Below are positions 23,640 to 32,424 of a DNA stretch of 64,000 nt, one piece after another. Each line of letters opens with the position of its first letter. The stretch's first letter is position 1. The stretch spans positions 372,001-436,000 of the forward strand of contig NZ_JAANCM010000003.1 in the NCBI RefSeq assembly GCF_011603255.1, given 5' to 3'. A program made the translations under genes and the position numbers. This stretch comes from Ferranicluibacter rubi (GTDB lineage Bacteria; Pseudomonadota; Alphaproteobacteria; Rhizobiales; Rhizobiaceae). The notes under the pieces are model-generated. The model made no database searches and was not told the DNA's origin. It saw only the letters and a list, made by a program, of their open reading frames with translations.

Positions 23640-24626
23640 TTACAGATTGACGTCCACGACCGTGCGGCCCTGAACATGCCCGCCCAGAATGCTCTCGGCG
23701 ACAGCCGGCACCTGCTCCAATCCGATGACAGTCGTCGTCCGCGCAAGCTTCTTCAGATCCAGATCGCGCCCAAGGCGCTCCCAGGCTTGAAGTCGCACAG
23801 CCTGCGGAGCGTTGACCGAGTCGATACCGGCAAGCGTAATGTTCCGCAAGATGAACGGCAGAACCGTGGCCGGGAGGTCGCGGCCCTGAGCCAGGCCGCA
23901 GGCCGTGACGACGCCGCGGTACTTCGTCTGCGCCAGCACATTCACCAAAGTGTGGCTGCCGACACTGTCGATCGCCCCGGCCCAGCGCGGTGTCGCGACG
24001 GGCGCACCCGGCTCCGAAAGCGTCTTGCGGTCGATGACATCGGCTGCCCCGAGTTCCCGGAGATAGGCTTCTTCCTCAAGGCGTCCGGTGGACGCAACGA
24101 CGCGATATCCGAGGCCGGACAGGAGGGTGATGGCGACCGATCCGACGCCGCCATTGGCGCCGGTCACGAGAACATCGCCCTTGTCGGGGGTGATGCCGCC
24201 GTGTTCGAGCGCCAGTACGGAGAGCATGGCGGTATAACCGGCCGTACCGATGGCCATGGCATCTTTGGTCGACAGCGTGTCGGGAAGCTTGACCAGCCAA
24301 TCACCGTTCAGCCGGGCCTTCTGGGCGAAGCCGCCATGATGGCTCTGGCTTAGGCCCCAGCCATTGGCGACGACGCGGTCGCCAACCTTGAAATCGGGAT
24401 GCGACGATGCCGATACCGTTCCGGCAAGATCGATGCCCGGCACGAGCGGGAAGCGCTCGATGACCGGAACGCGACCGGTGATCGCCATCCCGTCCTTGTA
24501 GTTCACGGTGGAATAATCCACATCCACCGTCACGTCGCCGTCCATCAGGTCGGCTTCGGTGAGGTCAACGACCCTCGTGGAAAACACGTCACCATCCTTT
24601 GTGGTGAGCAGAGCTTTGAATGTCAT
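23640..24626 (-). CDS. acuI: AcuI/YhdH-type NADPH-dependent acrylyl-CoA (quinone) reductase
   Basis: This 328-residue medium-chain reductase belongs to the YhdH/AcuI group. It lacks the zinc-ligand set and shows VDYSTVNYKDGMAITGR at the substrate side, then PLVPGIDLAGTV, GWGLSQSHHGGFAQ and the nucleotide-binding VLVTGANGGVGSVAI. AcuI reduces acryloyl-CoA to propionyl-CoA and protects against acrylate; other members reduce quinones, so the substrate is inferred. The ATG at 24626 follows AGGAAA and removes 45 non-family codons. It is the second gene after an SDR, 37 bases downstream, in a unit controlled by the divergent TetR. Confidence 0.85.
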   Translation of the reverse strand: MTFKALLTTKDGDVFSTRVVDLTEADLMDGDVTVDVDYSTVNYKDGMAITGRVPVIERFPLVPGIDLAGTVSASSHPDFKVGDRVVANGWGLSQSHHGGFAQKARLNGDWLVKLPDTLSTKDAMAIGTAGYTAMLSVLALEHGGITPDKGDVLVTGANGGVGSVAITLLSGLGYRVVASTGRLEEEAYLRELGAADVIDRKTLSEPGAPVATPRWAGAIDSVGSHTLVNVLAQTKYRGVVTACGLAQGRDLPATVLPFILRNITLAGIDSVNAPQAVRLQAWERLGRDLDLKKLARTTTVIGLEQVPAVAESILGGHVQGRTVVDVNL

Positions 24627-24663
24627 TTTGGTTTTCCTGTTGAAGACAATGTCAGCCTGCGCC

Positions 24664-25452
24664 TTAGCCGGCGGTGCGGTAGCGCTCGGCAGCATGCTCC
24701 TGCCGGGTGTTCGGAAGCATCGCCTGACGTGCCGTCTGATAGGTCTCCCACTGACCAGCATCGGGTAGCGGCGGGATGGTCACGGCTTCGCGGCGATCAT
24801 AGCCGACGAGCGCGGCATCGACCAGTTCGGCGACTTCCATGACGCCGCTCATCGTGTTGACGTCGATGCCGGAATGCTCCCAGATCTCGGTGCGGGTGGC
24901 GGCGGGCAGTACGGCCTGGACATAGACGCCCTTCGGACCGAGCTCGACGCTGAGGCCCTGCGACAGGAAGGTGACGAAAGCCTTGGTGGCGCCATAGACC
25001 GACATGGCGAATTCGGGTGCAAGACCCACGACCGACGAAATATTGACGATGGCGCCCGTACCGGCTTCGGCAAAACGCGGTGCGACGGCGCTGGCCAGAC
25101 GAACGACGGCGGTCGTGTTCAAAGTCACCAGCCGGGCCACGTCGTCCGGGCTCTGGGTGAGGAAGCCGCCACGCAGATTGCCGCCGGCATTGTTGATCAG
25201 CACGCCGATCGTCGTGTCGTCGCGGAGACGCGCCTCGACGATTTCGAGGTCGGACACGAGGGTAAGGTCGGCCTGAAGGATATCGATGGCGACGCCGGTT
25301 TCCTGGATCAGCCGCGCCGCGACGGCATCGAGCCGGGTCTTGTTGCGAGCGACAAGAACGAGGTCATGGCCGCGTCGGGCAAAACGCTCGGCATAGACTT
25401 CGCCGATACCGGTGGATGCGCCGGTGATGAGAACTGCTGGGAGTTTGGACAA
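24664..25452 (-). CDS. short-chain dehydrogenase/reductase (SDR)
   Basis: This classical SDR of 262 residues has the cofactor motif VLITGASTGIGEVYAERFARRG, NNAG at about 90, catalytic Ser in NISSVVG and the YGATK motif (Tyr-x-x-x-Lys). The missing YxxxK spacing errors of pseudogenes are absent, so it should be active. The best start is an unusual TTG at 25452 because the protein family begins here and no in-frame ATG precedes it; GAGAG lies eight bases upstream. The substrate is unknown. It is probably cotranscribed with the AcuI-type reductase and repressed by the divergent TetR protein. Confidence 0.88.
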   Translation of the reverse strand: MSKLPAVLITGASTGIGEVYAERFARRGHDLVLVARNKTRLDAVAARLIQETGVAIDILQADLTLVSDLEIVEARLRDDTTIGVLINNAGGNLRGGFLTQSPDDVARLVTLNTTAVVRLASAVAPRFAEAGTGAIVNISSVVGLAPEFAMSVYGATKAFVTFLSQGLSVELGPKGVYVQAVLPAATRTEIWEHSGIDVNTMSGVMEVAELVDAALVGYDRREAVTIPPLPDAGQWETYQTARQAMLPNTRQEHAAERYRTAG

Positions 25453-25484
25453 GATGCACTCTCGCTTTGCGAATAGGTTCTAAT

Positions 25485-25674
25485 GATGACGGTGGTCATC
25501 TGCGGATTATTTATGATGATCATCATGAAACTGTCAACGGCTTTATTCGGAAGAATGCCGGTTTGGTGTCCGTGCCGACCAGGTGCTTGGCGGGACATGC
25601 GGTTGGAAGCACCGCAGGCCGGCCATTGCCTTCGCAGGTTGCAAGCTTTACAATGATGACAACAATCATGATTG
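25485..25674. promoter_or_regulatory. three related palindromes in the TetR-SDR divergent promoter
   Basis: Three dyads share an ATGA/TCAT core: GATGAC-GGTG-GTCATC at 25485-25500, the perfect 14-mer ATGATGATCATCAT at 25513-25526, and CAATnATGA-N6-TCATnATTG at 25651-25674. The first two are close to the SDR start and the third is close to the TetR start, as expected for a TetR repressor controlling both directions. Confidence 0.65.
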
Positions 25675-25719
25675 CTGCCGGCACGGCGATGTGCGGCAAG
25701 GGCTTGGGAGACGATCGAC

Positions 25720-26289
25720 ATGAAGGTCAGTCGGGAACAGATGGCGGAAAACCGCCTGCGGATTCTGGATGCGGCCAGCAGGCTGTTCCGGGAAAAGGGT
25801 TTCGAAGCGGTCACCGTCTCCGAGGTGATGAAGGCCGCCGGCCTCACCCATGGCGGGTTCTACGGCCATTTCACGTCGAAAGACGATCTGGTGGCCCAGG
25901 CCTTGGCCAGCACCTTCCGCGCGCAGGCGGATGATACGCAGGATATCTCGACCTATCTCGATCAGTATCTCACCCCGCGTCATCGCGACAATCCGGGCGC
26001 CGGCTGCCCGATCGCCGGCTTGAGCGCCGAAAGCCGTCATCAGGGCACCGCGGCGCGAGCCGCGATCACGGAGGGCCTGCAGACGCAGATCGCGCGCATG
26101 AGCCGGGCGGAGGATGGCGACACGAGTCCTGAAATGCGACGAGCCGTCATCGGCAGCTGGGCCGCGATGGTCGGCGCGATCATCCTCTCTCGCGCCATCG
26201 TCGACCCTGAGCTTTCCGACGAGGTGCTGCGGGAAACGCGTGCCTGGATCAAGGCAGAGGGCGGGGTTGCCGAGGCCGAGGCGTCCTGA
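25720..26289 (+). CDS. TetR-family repressor of the SDR-AcuI unit
   Basis: This TetR regulator of 189 residues has an HTH in VSEVMKAAGLTHGGFYGHFTSKDDLV (about 33-58) and a ligand domain with YLTPRHRDNPGAGCPIAGLSAE. The conserved Cys in GAGC is also in its paralogue at 22598-23188. Related regulators respond to electrophilic or quinone-like compounds, which would suit the neighbouring reductases, but that is inference. The ATG at 25720 follows GGGAG; longer open frames start inside the operator region. Confidence 0.88.
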   Translation: MKVSREQMAENRLRILDAASRLFREKGFEAVTVSEVMKAAGLTHGGFYGHFTSKDDLVAQALASTFRAQADDTQDISTYLDQYLTPRHRDNPGAGCPIAGLSAESRHQGTAARAAITEGLQTQIARMSRAEDGDTSPEMRRAVIGSWAAMVGAIILSRAIVDPELSDEVLRETRAWIKAEGGVAEAEAS

Positions 26290-26313
26290 CGGGACTGCTT
26301 TGCCGATAACGCT

Positions 26314-27627
26314 TCAGGCGAGCGACGCCTGCCGCGTCTCCGCATCGATCAGACGGGCTGCGAAAGCCGCGCAGACCAGGAGGGCTGCAAAGAGCCCGAC
26401 CGCCACACCGACCCCGAAGGTCACGACGAAGGTCATCAGCGTCGGAGCGATGAGACCACCGAGCCGCGCGACCGCGCCTGCGGCACCCATGCCGGTCGCA
26501 CGAGAGGCCGTGGGGTAGAGTTCCGGGGTGAAGGCATAGAGCGCACCCCATGTTCCAAGCAGCGCGAAGCTCATCACGAGCAGCGACGCCCCGATCAGGA
26601 GATTGTCCGGGGACAGGACGAAGAGCAGGCAGCCGAGTGCGGAGAGAAGGCAGAAGCCGATGAGCGTCGGCCGCCGTCCCCACCGCTCCACGCCGAAGGC
26701 GGCGAGCGCATAGCCGGGGATCTGCGCCAGCGCTACGAACACCAGGAAGCCATAGCCGCGCACGAAGCCGAAGCCCTCGCTCGCAAGGCGCGCCGGCATC
26801 CAGGTAAAGATGCCGTAATAGGAAACGGAGACCAGAAACCAGACGGCGAGGATCAGCAGGCTGCGGCGGCGCAGGGGTGGCGAGAAGACGCCTTCGGACG
26901 CCGTTTTCGGTGCCGCGACCAGCTGTTCGCCGGCCGTGAGAGCAGGCTTGCCATGCATCACCAGCATGCGGTTGACGATGGCTTTCGCTTCTTCGGTCCG
27001 GCCTGCACGCAGAAGATAGTAGGGCGATTCCGGCACGAAGATGCGCAGGCCGACGCCGATGATGGCGGGCAGCGCCGTGACTGCAAAGATGTAGCGCCAG
27101 GCATCCGCCACGCCGGCGACGCTTGCCGCCCAAGCGGCGAGCGCGATCGCCAGCGTGCCCACGGCCCAGAACCCTTCCAGCATGACGAGCCAGCGACCGC
27201 GGTTTCGCGCCGGCAGGAACTCCGCCATCATGGCGTAATCGACCGGCAGCGTGCCCCCGACGGCGATGCCGGTGAGGAACCGCAAGGCGAGCAGGCTCGT
27301 GAAGTCCGGCGCGAAAATCGAGAGCGTCCCGAAGACGGCGTCACAGGCGACGGTGAGCAGAAGCACGCGCCGACGCCCCCAACGATCCGCGAGCCGCCCG
27401 AAGACGACGGCGCCGATGAGCATTCCGAGGAAGAACAAGGTGCCGGTCTGCAGCGCCTGCGGCACGGTCAGTTCGAAGGTTGCCGCGATGGATGCGGCGG
27501 TGAAGCCCACGGCCAGCACCTGCATGGCGTCGGCCGTCCACACGAGACCGAACACGCCGAGCAGCCTGCGCTGGAACCGACCCGTGCCGGCACGATCCAG
27601 CGCTTCGTCCATCGTCATCGACGCCAT
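26314..27627 (-). CDS. MFS transporter, sugar-porter/SV2-like group
   Basis: This 12-segment transporter of about 437 residues has the MFS loop signature GRLADRWGRRRVLL after segment 2 and a second GVERWGRRPTLI after segment 8. FVPESPYYLL at the middle loop is the PESPR(W)-type motif of sugar porters and NiaP/SV2-like proteins. The short N-terminus (TMDEALDRAGTGRFQRRLLGVFGLVWTADAMQV) matches the aromatic-acid/nicotinate subgroup. The substrate is unknown. The ATG at 27627 is chosen among several closely spaced starts (GTG at 27654, ATG at 27618). It is convergent with the TetR gene. Confidence 0.85.
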   Translation of the reverse strand: MASMTMDEALDRAGTGRFQRRLLGVFGLVWTADAMQVLAVGFTAASIAATFELTVPQALQTGTLFFLGMLIGAVVFGRLADRWGRRRVLLLTVACDAVFGTLSIFAPDFTSLLALRFLTGIAVGGTLPVDYAMMAEFLPARNRGRWLVMLEGFWAVGTLAIALAAWAASVAGVADAWRYIFAVTALPAIIGVGLRIFVPESPYYLLRAGRTEEAKAIVNRMLVMHGKPALTAGEQLVAAPKTASEGVFSPPLRRRSLLILAVWFLVSVSYYGIFTWMPARLASEGFGFVRGYGFLVFVALAQIPGYALAAFGVERWGRRPTLIGFCLLSALGCLLFVLSPDNLLIGASLLVMSFALLGTWGALYAFTPELYPTASRATGMGAAGAVARLGGLIAPTLMTFVVTFGVGVAVGLFAALLVCAAFAARLIDAETRQASLA

Positions 27628-27786
27628 CTCGCCATCCCCATCCTCGTCGCGCACATCACCGTCCCGGCCTCAATCCGACAGACCTGCGCCTTCATGCGGG
27701 AATCTATAGACGAGCCTGCCGGGGAGTATAGTGCGGCTGCGGTGGCACGACCGTCCGCGCGCGCATTTTCCACCGCCGTTCTGCCA

Positions 27787-29463
27787 TCAGCGCTCGGGAA
27801 CGGGCGAGGCGTCACCGGATGCGACGACCTTGTTCCGGCCGGCCTGCTTGGCGCGATAGAGATTGCGATCGGCGATCTGCAGGATCTCCGGTGCGTCGTC
27901 GCCTTCGCCAGACACGGCGATGCCGATGCTGATCGTCACCGCGAGCCCGGCCGCGACCGCAGACCAGTCGTGGCGAGCGACCTTCAGGCGGATGCGTTCG
28001 CCCGCTCTCTTCGCCTGCGCGGACGTCACGCCGACCATCAGCACGACGAACTCCTCGCCGCCGAAGCGGACGGCAAGGTCCGATCCGCGCGCCGAGGCCT
28101 TGATCAATGCGCCGAGCGCGATCAGCACGCGATCGCCGATGATGTGCGAGTGGGTATCGTTGATCGTCTTGAAGTGATCGACGTCGAGGATGGCCAATGC
28201 GTAGACGTCGCACGACGCATCGACCGTATCCAGCATGGCCTCCAGGCGGCGACGGTTGCCGAGGCCCGTCAGGGGATCGGTGTTCGCCGCCGCCGTCAGA
28301 ATGGTCGTCTGTTGCTGCAGCGCCTCGAATGACCGGGCGATCTCGGCCGTGCGTCCTGCCTCCGTGTCGAGCAACATCCTCAGCTTCTTGGTCTCGTAGC
28401 GGATATCGGCGAGGCGCGCATTGCGCTGCGTCCGCTCGGCCGTGAACTGCTGGTGGAGGCTGTGATAGCGCTTGTGGAAGTCGAGCGCCTGCTCGAAAGC
28501 GCCGAGATGTTCATGCGCCTTGGAAAGGTAGAGGCAGGCAAACATCAAGGTTTCGACATTGCCGTTCACGGTTGCGAGCGCATATGCATGCTGCAGGGGC
28601 ACCAGCGCCTCCTCGTAGCGCTTCAGCGAAACGAGCGTCCGCCCGAGAATATCGAGATAGTGCCCCTCGCCTCGCGCGTCGTCCTCGCTCGTGATAGCGC
28701 GAAAATGCGCCAGGAACTGTTCCGCGCCGATGAAGTCTTCGGCCGCATTGAAGTATTCTGCAAGGTTGCCGAGACAAAGACGCTCCGCCCAGCCGTCACC
28801 GAGGGACTGGGCAAGGCTGTAAGCGCTTCGGGTCGCGTCGATCGCCGGGCCGATGGCGGCATCGAAAGACGCCCGGTCTCCCATTTCCAAAGCGAGATAG
28901 GCGGCCTCCGCATGAGAGCCGCCGAGATTGATCAGCCACCAGCACTCAAAACTCGCGTCGCCGGCCTCCCGCGCCAGTGCGACCGCCCGGCCGCAATAGT
29001 CGATGGCCAGGGGCGGTTGCCGGGACATCCAGAAGATGACGCCGGTGACATTGATGGCGAGTGAGCGCGACCGCAGGTCGCCGCTGTGGTCGGCAATATC
29101 GAGGGCCTCCGCCGCCAGTGTGACCGCTTCCTCCATCTGTCCGAGTTCAAGGTGAAGCCAAGCGTGAATACTCAGGGCCTGGGCCTCAAGCGCGGGCTGC
29201 TCCAGGTCTCGCCAACCAGCCGCCGCCTGGGAGGCGTAGTGAAGGCCCATCTCGGGCTTGCCGATCTGGAAGCAGTACCATGCGATGTCCTGCGCGCTGC
29301 GCGCCGTCAACGGCAGATCGTTACGGAGCAAAGATGCCTCATGAACGGACAGCGAAATCTCAAGGGCAAGGCTCGACCGGCCCGAGCATCCAAGCCGCCA
29401 CGCATCGTCCAATGCCTGGAGATCGGCATTGGCGTCCAGACTTTTACTTTGGGAAGGAATCAC
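27787..29463 (-). CDS. TPR-repeat diguanylate cyclase (GGDEF)
   Basis: This soluble protein of 558 residues has an N-terminal half of helical TPR-like repeats (for example YASQAAAGWRDLEQPALEAQALSIHAWLHLELGQ, AEYFNAAEDFIGAEQFLAHF). A coiled segment near 330-385 and a GGDEF domain follow. The catalytic loop reads RFGGEEFVVL, an active-type GGEEF, and DPLTGLGNRRRLEAML is the domain start. No RxxD inhibitory site is evident at the usual position five residues before the loop. It would make c-di-GMP, controlled by protein contacts through the TPRs. No signal peptide or membrane segment is seen, and no EAL domain. Confidence 0.9.
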   Translation of the reverse strand: MIPSQSKSLDANADLQALDDAWRLGCSGRSSLALEISLSVHEASLLRNDLPLTARSAQDIAWYCFQIGKPEMGLHYASQAAAGWRDLEQPALEAQALSIHAWLHLELGQMEEAVTLAAEALDIADHSGDLRSRSLAINVTGVIFWMSRQPPLAIDYCGRAVALAREAGDASFECWWLINLGGSHAEAAYLALEMGDRASFDAAIGPAIDATRSAYSLAQSLGDGWAERLCLGNLAEYFNAAEDFIGAEQFLAHFRAITSEDDARGEGHYLDILGRTLVSLKRYEEALVPLQHAYALATVNGNVETLMFACLYLSKAHEHLGAFEQALDFHKRYHSLHQQFTAERTQRNARLADIRYETKKLRMLLDTEAGRTAEIARSFEALQQQTTILTAAANTDPLTGLGNRRRLEAMLDTVDASCDVYALAILDVDHFKTINDTHSHIIGDRVLIALGALIKASARGSDLAVRFGGEEFVVLMVGVTSAQAKRAGERIRLKVARHDWSAVAAGLAVTISIGIAVSGEGDDAPEILQIADRNLYRAKQAGRNKVVASGDASPVPER

Positions 29464-29698
29464 ATGCGCGATCCAGATTTCAGCTTTAAGAGCTCTGCAG
29501 AGGATGCGTAAATCCTGTTACACAATTATAAAATTATCAATAATGAAAAAGTATAAAGTGAGCGCCATCGATAGCATAGTAAACTATAATATAATTCGTG
29601 CAGCGCAGCAAAACGCCCGAACATTCGATAGTTCGACCTCATTCAATGGATTTCTTCGTGACGTAGCGCTTGATTATGCTTTCGTGATGGCGCCGATA
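29464..29698. other. AT-rich gene-free interval
   Basis: The stretch 29510-29620 is strikingly AT-rich compared with the surrounding DNA. It lies upstream of the GGDEF gene and downstream of the DUF2256 gene. It probably holds the GGDEF gene's promoter. The open frames that cross it have no ribosome site and unlikely compositions, so nothing is called. Confidence 0.4.
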
Positions 29699-29875
29699 TC
29701 ACGCAGTATAGCCGCCTGTCGAATTCTTCCGCCGCAGCGCACCCTTGCAACGCTCGGAGCACGTCTTGACGTTCTCCCAATCGCGCGCCCACTTCTTTCG
29801 CCAAGCGAACGGCCTGCCGCAAGCGGCACAGGTCTTTTGCGGAAGGTCGGATTTTGTATAGCGCGGTTCCTTCAT
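29699..29875 (-). CDS. DUF2256 zinc-ribbon-like small protein
   Basis: This 58-residue protein closely fits DUF2256: it begins [16 protein letters not shown], then [17 protein letters not shown] and CSERCK. Four cysteines at 16, 19, 39 and 43 make a likely zinc site. The function of the family is unknown; members are often near photolyase-type or DNA-repair genes, but none is seen here. A longer open frame through the LysR promoter exists, but the family begins at the ATG at 29875. It is divergent from the LysR gene with 114 bases between. Confidence 0.85.
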   Translation of the reverse strand: MKEPRYTKSDLPQKTCAACGRPFAWRKKWARDWENVKTCSERCKGALRRKNSTGGYTA

Positions 29876-29972
29876 GGGCTGGAACCTGTGGCACGAACGC
29901 GCGCCGTCAAGCGGCATGTCGAGCGCCCCCACACCGTCCCGACGACGGCGGGACTTGCCAACATGCGATGAC

Positions 29973-29991
29973 ATCTCGATAAATGCGAGAT
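29973..29991 (+). promoter_or_regulatory. dyad overlapping the LysR start codon
   Basis: Perfect arms ATCTCG (29973-29978) and CGAGAT (29986-29991) flank seven bases. The right arm covers the ATG at 29990. LysR-type autoregulation sites often have this T-N11-A dyad form, though the position over the start codon is unusual. Confidence 0.4.
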
Positions 29992-30901
29992 GGCCTTCAC
30001 GCTCCGTCAGCTTCAGTTCTTCGTTGCCGTTGCCGAACAGGGGTCCGTCACCCGGGCGGCACAGAACCTGTCGATCTCGCAATCCTCGATCACCGAGGCG
30101 ATCAAGGAGCTCGAAAGCGATCTCGGCGTCGCGCTCTTCGACCGGCATCCGCGCGGCCTGCATATCACCCATAACGGCCATCAGTTCCTGCGCCATGCGA
30201 CAAAGATCCTAGCAGGCGTTCAGGATGCCCGCCGCTCGTTCGCCCATGCTCCGGAAACCGGAACCGGCAAGCTCAATCTCGGCGTGACGTCGCTGGTGGC
30301 GGGCTATGTCCTGTCGGACCTTCTGGCGCGCTATCGACGCGCCTTCCCTTCCGTCGATGTCAGCGCCATCGAGGACAATGGCTCCTATCTCGAACACCTT
30401 CTCGTCGGCGGAGAACTCGATGTCGCCGTCATGGTCATCTCCAACCTGCGCGATCGCATGGCGCTGCAGGCGGAGATCATCGAGACGTCGCCCTACAGGC
30501 TCTGGCTGCCCCTCGGCCACCGGCTCGTCTCGGCCGATATCATCTCCATCTCGGACGTCGCACAGGAACCTCTGATCATGCTGACCGTGGACGAGATCGA
30601 GGAAAATACCGGCAAGCTGCTCACAGCCCTCGGCGCCCGTCCGCATGTAGCCTTCCGGACCCGCTCGGTGGAAGCCGTGCGCAGCCTCGTTGCGACCGGG
30701 GCCGGCATCGCCCTTCTCCCCGATCTCGTCTACCGGCCCTGGTCGCTGGAAGGCGACCGGATCGAGAGCCGCGACGTCTCCGGCGCCCTGCCCGTGGTGC
30801 AGGTCGGCATGGTGTGGCGAAAGGGATCGAGCCTGCCCCAGTCCGCGCGCGATTTCATCGGCGTGGTGGAAACCCTGCGCAGCAGCCGCGGACGCAGCTA
30901 G
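29990..30901 (+). CDS. LysR-family transcriptional regulator, probable activator of the polyamine operon
   Basis: This LysR regulator of 303 residues has a winged HTH at the start ([40 protein letters not shown]). A substrate-binding domain of about 200 residues follows with [10 protein letters not shown] and the late [16 protein letters not shown]. It is encoded 118 bases upstream of the ydcS-like binding-protein gene on the same strand. The dyad between them at 30903-30919 may be its operator. The E. coli ydcS operon has a GntR-type neighbour instead, so regulation has been swapped. The inducer is unknown. Confidence 0.9.
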   Translation: MAFTLRQLQFFVAVAEQGSVTRAAQNLSISQSSITEAIKELESDLGVALFDRHPRGLHITHNGHQFLRHATKILAGVQDARRSFAHAPETGTGKLNLGVTSLVAGYVLSDLLARYRRAFPSVDVSAIEDNGSYLEHLLVGGELDVAVMVISNLRDRMALQAEIIETSPYRLWLPLGHRLVSADIISISDVAQEPLIMLTVDEIEENTGKLLTALGARPHVAFRTRSVEAVRSLVATGAGIALLPDLVYRPWSLEGDRIESRDVSGALPVVQVGMVWRKGSSLPQSARDFIGVVETLRSSRGRS

Positions 30902-30902
30902 A

Positions 30903-30919
30903 TATCGGTAAAACCGATA
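30903..30919 (+). promoter_or_regulatory. dyad upstream of the polyamine transporter operon
   Basis: TATCGGT (30903-30909) and ACCGATA (30913-30919) form a perfect 7-bp dyad with an AAA centre, right after the LysR stop. A run of T is only weak afterwards (CTGTTT), so an operator is more likely than a terminator. It is about 100 bases before the binding-protein start. Confidence 0.5.
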
Positions 30920-31019
30920 CCGGCTATCTGTTTAATGAATTTGCGAATGCGGCGGAAGCGCGGCACCTTTCGTTTCGGGAACAGACGAGCCGAACAACGG
31001 CCGAACCGGGAGACCACAG

Positions 31020-32180
31020 ATGATCAAGATTCTGAAGTCCTGCACCACCCTTGCCCTCTCGCTTGCGTTCGCCACGTCCGCCATTGCGCAGGAGCCTTTG
31101 AAGGCGCTCGGCACGGGTGAAGGCGAGCTGTCGATCGTAGCCTGGGCCGGCTATATCGAGCGGGGCGAGACCGACAAGGCCTATGACTGGGTCACCGACT
31201 TCGAGAAATCGAGCGGCTGCAAGGTCTCCGTAAAGACCGCCGCGACATCCGACGAGATGGTCGCGCTGATGAACGAAGGCGGCTTCGACCTCGTCACCGC
31301 ATCGGGCGATGCCTCGCTCCGGCTCGTGGCCGGCAAGCGCGTGCAGCCGATCAACACCGACCTCATTCCCAGCTGGAAGACGCTGGACACGCGCATGCAG
31401 GATGCCCCCTGGCACACGGTCAAGGGCACCCATTACGGCACGCCCTATGTCTGGGGTCCTAACGTGCTGATGTACAACACCGAAGCCTTCAAGGGCGAGG
31501 CGCCGAAGAGCTGGAAGGTCGTCTTCGAGGAGATGACCCTGCCGGACGGCAAGTCCAACAAGGGCCGCGTCCAGGCCTATGACGGTCCGATCCATGTGGC
31601 GGATGCCGCCAACTACCTGATGGCGCACAAGCCGGAACTCGGCATCAAGGACCCCTACGAGCTCAACGAGGAACAGTACAAGGCGGCTCTCGACATCCTG
31701 CGCGTCCAGCGCACGCTCGTCGGCCGCTACTGGCACGATGCCATGATCCAGATCGACGACTTCAAGAACGAAGGCGTCGTGGCTTCGGGCTCCTGGCCGT
31801 TTCAGGTCAACCTGCTGACGGCAGAGAAGCAGCCGATCGCCGCCGTGTTCCCGGAGGAAGGCACGACCGGCTGGGCCGACACGACGATGCTCTCGTCCGA
31901 GAGCGCTCACCCGAACTGCGCCTATATGTGGATGGAGCATTCGCTCTCGCCCAAGGTGCAGGGCGACGTGTCCGCCTGGTTCGGCGCCAACCCCTCCGTC
32001 GGTGCGGCCTGCAAGGGCAATGCGCTGCTGACCGACGAAGGCTGCAAGACCAATGGATACGAGAACTTCGAGAAGGTGAAGTTCTGGAAGACGCCGGTCG
32101 CCAAATGCGCCAGCCAGAGCGAGTGCGTGCCCTATCACCGCTGGGTGTCGGACTATATCGGCGTCATCGGCGGGCGGTAG
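31020..32180 (+). CDS. polyamine-type ABC transporter binding protein (YdcS-like)
   Basis: This is a periplasmic spermidine/putrescine-family binding protein of 386 residues. A signal peptide (MIKILKSCTTLALSLAFATSAIA) precedes the mature start QEPLKALGTGEGELSIVAWAGYIERG. The GxHY-G-PYVWGPN segment is conserved in PotD/PotF/YdcS. Several cysteines in the last third (CKTNG, CASQSECVPYH) are consistent with YdcS-like members. Size and gene order match E. coli ydcS. It is the first gene of a five-gene set ending in an aldehyde dehydrogenase; a palindromic repeat separates it from the ATPase gene. Confidence 0.9.
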   Translation: MIKILKSCTTLALSLAFATSAIAQEPLKALGTGEGELSIVAWAGYIERGETDKAYDWVTDFEKSSGCKVSVKTAATSDEMVALMNEGGFDLVTASGDASLRLVAGKRVQPINTDLIPSWKTLDTRMQDAPWHTVKGTHYGTPYVWGPNVLMYNTEAFKGEAPKSWKVVFEEMTLPDGKSNKGRVQAYDGPIHVADAANYLMAHKPELGIKDPYELNEEQYKAALDILRVQRTLVGRYWHDAMIQIDDFKNEGVVASGSWPFQVNLLTAEKQPIAAVFPEEGTTGWADTTMLSSESAHPNCAYMWMEHSLSPKVQGDVSAWFGANPSVGAACKGNALLTDEGCKTNGYENFEKVKFWKTPVAKCASQSECVPYHRWVSDYIGVIGGR

Positions 32181-32229
32181 GTCGCGGCGTTTTCAAACGC
32201 TGCTTCTATAAGCGCGAGCGGGTTCCTCT

Positions 32230-32369
32230 GCCCCTCACCCTAGCCCTCTCCTGCCAATCGGGGAGAGGGGATGTGGCCTGCCCGGTGCTTTGATGTGTGG
32301 CGAATGCCATGCCACGAGTCCCTTCTCCACGCAGGCGGGGAGAAGGTGGCGGCAGCCGGGATGAGGGGC
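32230..32369. repeat. rhizobial palindromic intergenic element (RIME-like)
   Basis: An approximately 140-bp composite palindrome. Outer arms GCCCCTCACCC (32230-32240) and GGGATGAGGGGC (32358-32369) are inverted. Inside are two further hairpins, CCCTCTCC/GGGGAGAGGG and CCTTCTCC/GGGGAGAAGG. The sequence recalls the Rhizobium-specific RIME-type repeats. It sits between the binding protein and ATPase genes and may stabilise the upstream mRNA. Confidence 0.8.
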
Positions 32370-32424
32370 GCCTCTGGTTGCAATCATGATATCCATGACA
32401 CCCTCAGCCCCAACAGGACATCCC

